Assembly (NCBI GenBank): GCA_008704415.1
Contig: VXIS01000174.1
Location: forward strand, 1 to 64,000
Reading direction: 5' to 3'
DNA length: 64,000 nt
Source: Sphaerosporella brunnea
Taxonomy: Eukaryota > Ascomycota > Pezizomycetes > Pezizales > Pyronemataceae
The notes under the pieces were generated by a model. That model saw only the letters and a list, made by a program, of their open reading frames with translations. It was not told the DNA's origin and searched no databases. Within the stretch, counting starts at the first letter, position 1, and every line of letters starts with the position of its first letter. The position numbers and the translations under genes were made by a program. Shown here piece by piece: positions 12,160 through 21,240 of the stretch.

Positions 12160-13871
12160 ATGGACGCGAATCAATTCCGGGCCGCTGCCCACGCCGCCAT
12201 CGACCAAGGTAAGCAACTTGAAGTTATATTTTATATTATTTTTTCCCCCCCCCCCAATAAATACCCTCCTCCCCCCGCGGAAACTGACAGGCATCTCAAG
12301 TCATCGACTACTATGAGAACATCTCGGATCACCGCGTGGTGTCTAACGTTGCCCCCGGATACCTGCGCCAGCTGCTGCCCACCGAGATTCCCGAAAACGG
12401 AGAGCCATGGGACGATATCCAGAAGGACATCACCGAGAAGATAATTCCCGGGATAACTCACTGGTGAGCTCCCTTTTCTCGGCCACCCTCATCACCACCA
12501 CCACCAAAAAAAGTCTCGTCCTAACCGATTGATGTTCGCAGGCAATCACCCAACTTCCTCGCTTTCTTCCCCGCAAACTCCACCTACCCCGGAATCCTGG
12601 GCGAGCTCTACTCCGCCGCCTTCACCTCCGCCAACTTCAACTGGCTTTGCTCCCCGGCCGCAACCGAGCTCGAAACCATAGTCCTCGACTGGCTCTGCCA
12701 GCTGATCTCTCTCCCGCCAGCTTACCTCTCCAGCTCCCCTTCCGGCGGCGGCGGCGTGATCCAAGGCTCCGCATCGGAAGCAATAGTAACGGTGGTCGTG
12801 GCGGCGCGTGACCGGGCACTGCGCGCACTCTCAGCGGGCATCACGGATGAAGCGGAGAAGGAGCGGTTCGTCGACGCGACGCGGGGGAAGCTGGTAGCGC
12901 TGTGTTCGGACCAGTCACACTCGAGCACGCAGAAGGGCTGTTTGATAGCGGGGACGAAGTACCGCGCCGTCAAGGTGCAGCGGGACCTGAGCAACCAGAA
13001 CTTCGGTCTGAAAGCTTCGACACTGCGATTGGCGCTCGAGGCGGCCACGGCGGAGGGATTGGTGCCGTTCTACACCACTGTCACTCTTGGCACTACGTCT
13101 ACCTGCGCCGTCGACGACTTCGCCGAGATCGCGCAGGTGGCTAAGGACTACCCGAATCTGTGGATCCACGTCGATGCGGCGTACGCGGGCGCGGCCTTGG
13201 TATGCCCCGAGTACAAGCACCTGATCGCCGGCGTGGAGGCGTTTGACTCGTTCAACGTGAACATGCACAAGTGGCTGTTGACGAATTTCGACTGCTCGTG
13301 CCTGTTCGTCAAAGAGCGGAAGCATTTGCTCAACGCCCTCAGCATCACGCCGAGTTATCTGCGTAATGAATTCTCGGAGAAAGGGCTGGTCACGGATTAC
13401 AGAGACTGGCAAATCCCTCTGGGACGCAGGTTTAGGGCATTGAAGGCCTGGTTCGTTATGAGGACGTATGGTGCGGAGGGCTTGAGGAAGCATATACGCA
13501 ATTGCGTCGCCGTGGGCACCGGGTTCTACGAGCGCGTCAAGGCAAGGCCGGATCTGTTCACGATTTTCACGCCGCCGGCGTTTGGCTTGACGGTTTTCAC
13601 TGTCAACGTGGAACGGCAGGGCTTGAAGGGTAGGAACGAGGTCACGAAGGAAGTGTATGAGTCTGTCAATGCGGATGGAGAGGTCTTCATTACGAGTACT
13701 GTCGTTGACGGCAACTATGCCATCCGGATTGTCAGCGGAAACCCGAGGATTGAGGACAAGCACCTGGCACGTGCGTTCGACATCATCGTGGCGAAGACGG
13801 AGGAGGTGAAGAAAAGGGACGCGCACACGCCGCCGATTGTAGAGATCCAGAAGGAGCTCAAGGGATTGTAA
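12160..13871 (+). CDS. Aromatic-L-amino-acid decarboxylase (PLP group II)
   Basis: Exons are 12160-12208, 12301-12463 and 12542-13871, giving 513 residues. It belongs to the DDC/tyrosine/tryptophan decarboxylase family, which removes CO2 from aromatic amino acids to give amines. Visible features: the N-terminal swap segment (QVIDYYENISDHRVVSNVAPGYL), GVIQGSASEA near the cofactor phosphate, SHSSTQKG with the histidine that stacks on PLP, the HVDAAYAG aspartate strand, and NMHKWLL with the PLP lysine at about K314. The substrate cannot be read from sequence. Intron 1 contains a 13-nt C run and ends in CTCAAG; the closer GACAG would put the frame into a stop, so an AAG acceptor is needed. Neighbours are unrelated housekeeping genes, so there is no sign of a secondary-metabolite cluster. 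Confidence 0.93.
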
Positions 13872-14074
13872 GGGTAAAGGCACCACGGTGCGTTACAACT
13901 GCACACCTGCCATAGAGTAGAATTGCTTGCCAACAATGCAGTGCAACATGACTTGTTTCTCTCTCCGCTGTCCAGTGCAATTCGATTATGATTACCCCCC
14001 AAGCAGATATAACCGTATCAAACACCCAGAACGCCGTGACAAAACCCAATACAATCCCATCCCAACGGCCTCCC

Positions 14075-14545
14075 CTACTTCAACACAACATTCGCGCCTC
14101 TAACCTCCAAATACCTCTCGGTGCCTCCAGCCGGCAGGTTTCTCAACGCATGATAAACCTCACCATCGCGGTACCTAAGCTTCGTCTTCGGATCGGTGTA
14201 GCGCGCAGGCAAGCCGGTAACATCGCACCACTTATTACCCCTCCTCAAGCTGGGGGCGCCCTCGATGTTCTGGTAGGTCGTCGGGGGGGCGGCTTGCAGG
14301 GCGCGGGCGGTGGTTGCGTTCGCGGCACTGTCGGCGAGTATCTGCTTCAGGTTCTTGTTGCGTCGCGCGGGCGGCTTGTAGTTTTTGTTCTTGAACGGCT
14401 TTGGGTGCGGCGAGATGTCGAGGGCTTCGAGGAGCGGGTTTGCTGCTGCTGCCGCTGCTGCCGCTGCTGTTGCTGCTGCTGCCGCTGCTTTTTCGCTGCC
14501 GCCGCCGGCCGTTTTGTGCTTTTTGGATGGCGCTGCCGTGGTCAT
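14075..14545 (-). CDS. IES6: INO80 subunit Ies6 (YL1 C-terminal domain)
   Basis: Single exon, 156 residues. After a Lys-rich start (PSKKHK) comes an alanine run encoded by GCN repeats at about 14440-14490, then PLLEALDISPHPKPFKNKNY, which is typical of fungal Ies6. The C-terminal YL1_C module (TTYQNIEGAPSLRRG, KWCDVTGLPARYTDPKTKL, RYRDGEVYHALRNL) spans about residues 88-137. Ies6 pairs with Arp5 to form the INO80 module that grips the nucleosome. It converges on the decarboxylase gene (203-bp gap) and is divergent from QCR9 (239-bp gap). The alanine tract length is likely to vary between strains. Confidence 0.93.
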   Translation of the reverse strand: MTTAAPSKKHKTAGGGSEKAAAAAATAAAAAAAAANPLLEALDISPHPKPFKNKNYKPPARRNKNLKQILADSAANATTARALQAAPPTTYQNIEGAPSLRRGNKWCDVTGLPARYTDPKTKLRYRDGEVYHALRNLPAGGTERYLEVRGANVVLK

Positions 14546-14784
14546 GTTGTTGTTGTTATGTTGTTGTGGGTTGTGGGTTGTTGAGGAGGCCGAGCTCCGC
14601 CATAGGTATGAAGGTACATGTACTCATGCGCCAATCACGACGCACAGAAAACGCTGAACGCCGGCGGTTCCCGTTACCCGGGCGGGGACTTTCGGGAAGA
14701 GCGAACCCACAACAACACCAACACCACCACCTCCTCCATCAAGACCAGCACGCAACATCACCATAACCACCGCCGCACTCCGCA

Positions 14785-15119
14785 ATGGCTGTAAACCAAC
14801 CCCCCCAGAACAGAACAAAAACAAAAAAAAAAGGCTGATTGAGGACATAGCTCTCCCAAACCATCTACAACACCGTCTTCCGGCGTAACTACATCTTTGT
14901 CGGCGCCGTCTTCGTCGGCGCCTTCGCTTTCGAGATGTCATTACCCCTTCCCCCCTCTTATATGCCATAGCGACCCCCCACCAACCACCCGCCCCGCTAA
15001 TACATGGTTTACTATACTACAGGGCCTTCGACACCATCAGCGACAAGGTCTGGGACCGCCTCAACGCCGGCAGGCAATGGAAGGACATCCGTCATCGCTA
15101 CGTTCAGGACGAGGAGTAA
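14785..15119 (+). CDS. QCR9: Cytochrome bc1 complex subunit 9 (Qcr9)
   Basis: Exons are 14785-14790, 14851-14936 and 15023-15119, giving 62 residues. The first exon is only ATG GCT, followed by GTAAAC; the 60-bp intron has a GCTGAT branch and an ACATAG acceptor. The protein has one membrane span (TIYNTVFRRNYIFVGAVF, then VGAFAFEMAFD) and the conserved tail DKVWDRLNAGRQWKDIRHRY. Qcr9 is a small single-pass subunit of respiratory complex III in the inner mitochondrial membrane. The total length is close to the 66 residues of yeast. No exon is long enough to stand out as an ORF, so automatic calls may miss it. Confidence 0.95.
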
Positions 15120-15953
15120 AAAACATGCGCGCGCGCATCTGCTACTGCGGTCGGAGCGGGCGGCTTACTTTGGGGAAGAGAGTGGGAAGTGGTGTACGAT
15201 GATGGATGGGGCCACCTCGGCGGCGTTGTCATTGTGCCTTGCGAAATTAGAACTGTGATACACCATACACCATTACACCTCTTGCTTCACGGGCTCAGAG
15301 ACTGGCTTCAATTCGCATATAGATGGTTCTTGCCTGCCTGCCTACGCGGCTCATCATATCCGTCACTCAATCCGAGTATTGCATGCACAACGAAAATGGC
15401 ATATTGGCGTATAGTCTATTAAAGTCTTGCGCATCATTATCTTCTATACTTCCAGAAGGTGTAGATTCGTTTAATCGTGGCCACCGTCTGCAAGAAATTT
15501 ACACTCCAAAGAAAGCAAAAGGAAGCAGCAGAAAAAAGAAAAGAAGAAAAAACAAGAGAAACCCGAGTGAGACGACGCTTACACAACAAGAGGGATGTTG
15601 ATAGTGAGAAAAACACGACGAGTAACAGGAAAATGAACCGTAGTCAATAAAAACAGAAAAGGAAAAGGAAAAGGAAAAAGGAGGAAGCACCTGCACCACA
15701 ACGTGTAAGTGAAAAAGAGAAGACGGAGACACATAATTGACATAACAAGGAACACCACCCCATTCATTCATCATTCCCACCTCAATCATCGCTCTGTTTG
15801 AACTGCCACGCAAGATACTAAAGGTGTCATTACACCGCCATAAAACGTTCAACCATACCGGTCGAAACTTCGTCCATAAAGTTCGACTCAAACTTTCGTG
15901 TACTCCGGCTGCTGTGCCATTTATACAACCGACTTCTCAGAGTCCAATCTGCT
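15120..15953. other. Convergent 3' flanks, QCR9 / SEC4
   Basis: I see no gene. A purine-rich (A/G) block at about 15505-15700 includes several GGAAAA units. It probably contains both 3' untranslated regions. Confidence 0.5.
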
Positions 15954-16827
<874 letters not shown>

Positions 16828-17639
16828 TTTTTTTTTTTTTCTGAGGCGAGGTTTTTTGGGTTTGGGGCGAGCGATATAGATGTGAATTATAATGTTCGGG
16901 GGACTATGTAAAGGAAGATGCGTCAAGGCGAGGGGTGGTCGAAGCGAAGGGCGGAAAAGGACGCTCCAAACAAGGCGGGGGTAGGATCGGACGAGAGAGC
17001 GCGTCAGGAATCTCGATAGGGAGATTGGTTGGTTGGATCACGAATGGAAGGTAATTCTTCTTGGGGAGGCGGGGGGGTTGAGCGAGAAATATGGTGAATC
17101 GGGACGGGTGAAGGCGAAGAGATGAGGAAAGGGAACTTGGACTTTGGGCTTCGCAGGTGAATGACTTGGGACAGGTTGAGTTTAGTTAGAAATAGTTGGC
17201 TGGGTGTGGGTTGCAACCAGATGATAGGTACGACGACAACTACAGCCACCTCTCCCGCGGGGATTTTGTTTGGGCGCACATAGCCTGAAGTAGGAGATGC
17301 CATCCTGACAATTTGGGTCATTGGGGATGAGGGAGCTGGAAGTGGGCATTTCGATGAACTGGAGCTTCATTGACGCCGCACAGCGGAAAGAAACCTGGAC
17401 GGACACGAGGTTTGAGTTGCTGTCTTCAGAGGCTGCCAGCCAAGCCACAGGTACGTGCCACAACGCACCAAGCCACACACACCGCAGAAGGGCATCCGTG
17501 CGGAGGCTACAGCCGCGTACGCTGAAAGCGATGGGTGGCGGTTCATTCACGGCGCCTTTGGGCATATGCGAGTGATTTTTTGTGGCCATGGGCGGGCGAA
17601 GCAACAAAGAACATGGCAATGACAGCGACACTGAGTTAG
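16828..17639. other. SEC4 upstream region, no supported gene
   Basis: A T run precedes the SEC4 start codon. Open frames exist on both strands at 17180-17590 (for example minus-strand MATKNHSHMPKG and plus-strand NWSFIDAAQRKETW) with some coding-like character, but they overlap each other and none resolves into a gene. A short upstream ORF or a worn gene fragment are both possible. Confidence 0.35.
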
Positions 17640-18143
17640 GCAGAAACTAAAAGGAGCCCGCAGTATTTACTCTCTCTCTGGCAATGCCTCCTCAGGCTGA
17701 CTGATTCCTCTGGTAGTCTTGATCTTTGGGATGACTCCCGGACCGACCCAGTTTTTTCTAAGAGCAAAGAGGAGGACGAATCTTCTGGCACCGGGTCCGG
17801 GCCTGAGATTATGCAGGAGGCCCGGGAGCAGTGGAAGACCGGAGGAGAGCATCAGTTGCTGCGTATGGAGGCTTCAGAAAAGCGACCGCGACACGCAATC
17901 CGAGCTCTGCAGAAGGCTGCAGCTGGATCTTACTCGCTGGTAAAACTGATGGAAAGACAACGGGCTCTGGGAATCCCGGGAAGACGATGAGGATTGTATA
18001 CTTCCAGCTCGGCAGAGGACCATATTTCCAATGTCCTGGACCCGTCATACGAAGAAAAATTGGCCAAGGAAGACCGAATGGAGGCCCTTCAGACCGCCTG
18101 GCGAGACTTGACTCGCCTGCTGGACCGGGCAGAAAAAAGGTAG
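17640..18143 (+). pseudogene. Decayed coding fragment with in-frame stop
   Basis: One frame reads like real protein: GSLDLWDDSRTDPVFSKSKE, later MQEAREQWKTGGEHQLLRME, RPRHAIRALQKAAAGSYSLV, then a TGA at 17988-17990, then (same frame) EDHISNVLDPSYEEKLAKED, MEALQTAWRDLTRLLDRAEKR and a TAG at 18141. The acidic/helical composition and the sense of the text across the TGA argue that this is the C-terminal part of a once-functional gene. No intron with usable borders removes the TGA. There is no initiator upstream, and the frame is closed by a TAG at 17637-17639. I do not recognise the family. It lies beside transposon debris, so it may be from a mobile element or a broken host gene. Confidence 0.4.
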
Positions 18144-18387
18144 CAAAGACACCTGATGGTACAAAGCTTCTTATGGCGAGAGTTTCTGTGGCGGTCTGTT
18201 CTTGAGAGTGTACCCTGGTAGAGCAAGATTCTGAAAAATCAAAAATTATTCAAATGGAGATAGAGGGGTGGTACCGAGATGGAAAGCTGGCCGCCGGAGC
18301 TATTCATTAAATCTCACTCACATTGGCCTAAAGGGGCTGAGCGCGTGTATCCTTGTCCCCTAACCCTCTCATAAAACACACCCCACG

Positions 18388-18699
18388 CAGTGTTCTCAAC
18401 AGCCGGCCCAAAAAGCCCGGGCTGTCAGACCGGCTGCCGAAATGGGCCGGCTGGGCTGGCTGTTTGATCAGCCCGGGCTGGCTGGCTGTGGGCTGCGTCT
18501 TTGTACCTATGTAAAAGTCGCGAATTGGTACAGAGTGATAACCTATGAAGCAAAAATGATGTCCATTCTTCATACCCGAGCAACAGCTCATGCAGCTCAC
18601 AGCCGGCCGGGCTGCGAGTTGAAAAGCCGAGCTGGCTTTTTGATCAGCCCAACGCAGCCCAACGCAGCCAGCCCGACTGGCTGGCTATTGAGAACACTG
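18388..18699. mobile_element. hAT-type miniature inverted-repeat element (MITE), 312 bp
   Basis: The ends are inverted repeats, CAGTGTTCTCAACAGCC at the left and the complement of CAGTGTTCTCAATAGCC at the right. CAGTG/CACTG termini are characteristic of hAT elements. The flanks are 8-bp near-perfect direct repeats, ACCCCACG (18380-18387) and CCCCCACG (18700-18707), matching 7 of 8, the target-duplication length of hAT transposases. The interior is rich in GGCTGG/CCAGCC units and has no ORF, so it must depend on a transposase elsewhere. Confidence 0.8.
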
Positions 18700-18707
18700 C
18701 CCCCACG

Positions 18708-19108
18708 TACCGCTTTTCTACTCTTTCTTTGTTGGGGTTGCGTTGATGGCGGTAACTAAATTCCTTTCCTGCTTTATTTCCTATTCGGTGTCCCGTCTCT
18801 TGCAGGAGTCAGCTAACTTGTGCTAAAGGGAACGTGTTGACCATATATCTTGGAATAGCTCGAAAAGACTGACTGGGCTCTGGACATCTTACGACCCCGA
18901 GTACCGGCGCGATAGAGAGATCTCTCTCGAAACCTGGTACTTGGAGGCTGGTAGGCTGGCTCTACCGATACCTACTCCCAAGGAACTGTTTTCACACCTG
19001 CTCTGACGGTTTAAGACGTCACGGCACGGTCTGCAGAGTTTCCGATGTGCATCTGGGCCCGTGGACAAACAAGCCCTTTATATTAGGGGGTCCCCTTCCG
19101 GTAGTGTG
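18708..19108. other. Intergenic, no gene seen
   Basis: No coding signal and no recognisable element. A short GAGATCTCTC near-palindrome occurs at 18918-18928. Confidence 0.4.
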
Positions 19109-19423
19109 CCGTATTTTCTCGCGAACAAGGGAAATGACGGCGCGAAAGTCAATCATTTTCTAGTACAGTCAAAGCCCTCTATAAGGATGGGTTGGTACCG
19201 GGGGTGCATAGTCTTACAAAGTAGGAATTAGAGGGCGTGGCAAGCGAGTGATAGCCCCGCACGGGACCTCAAAAATCCCTCCGACGGGCAGCAAAAACAC
19301 AATTTGCTAGCAATTTTTGACCATAGAATCTAAGCCTAAAGAGTGTCCAATTTATTTGAAATTTTGAAACGATTCTAGTGGTTCCTTGGGGGTTATTGAA
19401 GTGCGAAGCGACGGGTGCTCAGT

Positions 19424-19713
19424 GGGAGTCAAAAGTCATGTAATTATGCCGAGTGATCAGTGGTGAGTTAAGTTGCGGCGGGCTTGAGTATCGGGCATCA
19501 TGGTCAGCTAGATACAGGAGGCTTCGTCCTCCACAGCCCACACCTCCTACTGGGATAAGAATGGCATCTCTTTAGAGAGAAATGAGTAGAGCTTCTTTTG
19601 CAATATAAAAAACAAGACTTGAGTTACATCCCCGCTTCCAGCCAACACATGCTCCAGCCCAGGTCCGGCCCTACCTACCATAAGTGCTGCATCCGCGGCA
19701 ATAACTCTCCTTC
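19424..19713 (+). repeat. Diverged direct repeat, copy A
   Basis: Shares with copy B, in the same order and spacing, GCCGAGTGAT(C/T)AGTGGTGAG, CACACCTCCTACTGG, AAGAATGG, AATGAGTAGAG, ACATCCCCGC(T/C)TCCAGCC and GCAATAACTCTC. The copies differ by many substitutions and small indels, so the duplication is old. Confidence 0.6.
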
Positions 19714-20257
19714 TGGTGGCTGCAGCGATACACGTATTGCACCAGACGTGCATTGGCTGTCTCATCAGAGCAGATATAGAATTCCCACTCGGGCCCTCTG
19801 TGAAACGGCGGGCATGGACTTGATAGAAGGCGGCGATGTGGGCTTCGCCCTTCACAAAATTTCCTCCGCCAGACTGCTTACCAACCTTCACCCTGACGCG
19901 ACAAGTCATTGCCAGCCCTGATCTCCACCAACACTGAGCGGATTTACATGATTTAGAAGAATCCCCTTAATCGTGCTCTATCAGACAGCGCTTTCAAAAA
20001 TAGACCACCAGAAAAAACTCCTCCTATTCAACCTCATTTTCGCCTGGAACTCCCGGGCCAAGGCGTACACCTCATCGGTACCTGTCTCTAAGCTCTTGAG
20101 ATAGGCTTCATGCTCTGGATCCGGTTCAGGTGAGGGGAAAAGGTGAGGCCGCCGACTCAGCTTGACCCCAAAGAAATCCTCCAGCCAAGTTTACGATTAC
20201 AGAAGGAAGGGTGTTGAAGGAAGAATGGTCACTGCCAGGACAGATTTGTTGGCGGCG

Positions 20258-20260
<3 letters not shown>

Positions 20261-20293
<33 letters not shown>
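20261..20293. repeat. Poly-T tract, 33 nt
   Basis: Longest homopolymer in the window, located inside the repeat-rich interval. If the surrounding element is retroposed, this could be a tail read on the minus strand, but nothing else supports that. Confidence 0.95.
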
Positions 20294-20599
20294 CCATGAC
20301 GGCGCCGGCGGAGCGGCACCGGAAAACTCGGCACCCTACCCATACAAATTTCTCCAATTTTTGTAAAGAAAAAAATATTTCCTATTTCCCATACAAAATT
20401 GCCGGGACCGCGAACCCCCCTTGCTTATAAGCGGCATATTCTTAAATCAAGGATTCTTATATCGGCTCTGTTCACCCACTACTCCATAGTTTATTACTAG
20501 CCTGTCGTGCCTTGTTCGCGAGAAAATACGGTACAGGGGGAAATTCTGAGAGTCCCACTTTAGAGCAATGACAGGGGTCCGGGTTGAAGGTACTTAGTG

Positions 20600-20835
20600 A
20601 GGAGTCAAAAGCCATACGATGATGCCGAGTGATTAGTGGTGAGTTAATTTGCAACGCCTGATAGCAACCAGCCCTCCACAACCACACCTCCTACTGGCAC
20701 AAGAATGGTAGCTAGCTCCTTATAGAGAAAAATGAGTAGAGATTTTTTTGATGCAAGGCTTTTGAGTTGTACATCCCCGCCTCCAGCCAACACCTAATAC
20801 CCTACACGTGCTGCAATAACTCTCTCCTTCAGACC
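20600..20835 (+). repeat. Diverged direct repeat, copy B
   Basis: Second copy of the repeat at 19424-19713, about 1.18 kb downstream in the same orientation. It lies just outside the 22-bp inverted repeat. The sequence from 20836 to 21191 holds no gene that I can see. Confidence 0.6.
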
Positions 20836-21191
20836 AGTACTCCAGGTCTGGAATGATGCACTTGCCCTCGTTTTTACCCCTGGAGTTCGAGTTCGATCAT
20901 TGTGAATTTCTCATTGGGAAGCCCATGTGGTAGTGGTGCTCTATAAATCCTTCTCTTGAGGCATCAGGCGGAACACGAGCTTTTACCGGGGGATCTCCCG
21001 GGGACCTGGTTGTGTGGTTCACATGAGAGCACTCGGTTTATGTGTCGTGTTGAGCTGTTCCATCGACGGCCCCCACTCAAGCGACCATACATAATGGCAA
21101 AATGCACCCAAGCACCTGCTTGTTTCTATCATTACATTATTGTGTCTCCGTCGACACCAGAAAGCAAACCATAACGCAGCAAGCTCATCCC

Positions 21192-21192
21192 A

Positions 21193-21218
<26 letters not shown>
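21192..21218. repeat. Poly-A tract, 27 nt
   Basis: A homopolymer 22 bp beyond the stop codon of the golgin gene, on its 3' side. Confidence 0.95.
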
Positions 21219-21225
<7 letters not shown>

Positions 21226-21240
21226 CGCCAGGCAAGAACA

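Larger units (their letters stand above)
19109..20531. repeat. Region bounded by a 22-bp perfect inverted repeat
   Basis: CCGTATTTTCTCGCGAACAAGG at 19109-19130 recurs inverted at 20510-20531, and the match continues weakly outward. This is compatible with the ends of a decayed DNA transposon of about 1.4 kb. A second end-like motif, TACAGTCAAAGCCCTCTATA, which resembles pogo/Fot1-type terminal repeats, starts at 19164. No intact transposase frame is present, and no clear target duplication is visible. The region also holds one copy of a direct repeat and a 33-nt T tract. Confidence 0.45.

Noticed and set aside
12160..13871. Aromatic amino acid decarboxylase as core of a secondary-metabolite cluster
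   Set aside because: Neighbours are housekeeping genes; no transporter, oxygenase or synthase nearby.
12915..13886. 323-codon ORF antisense to the decarboxylase
   Set aside because: Shadow of a strongly conserved coding strand.
14385..14766. Poly-Leu/poly-Ala ORFs opposite IES6
   Set aside because: Complement of the IES6 alanine-coding repeat.
19547..19909. 120-codon minus-strand ORF in the repeat region
   Set aside because: Lies over a diverged repeat copy, has no family match that I can see, and the frame is not kept in the second copy.
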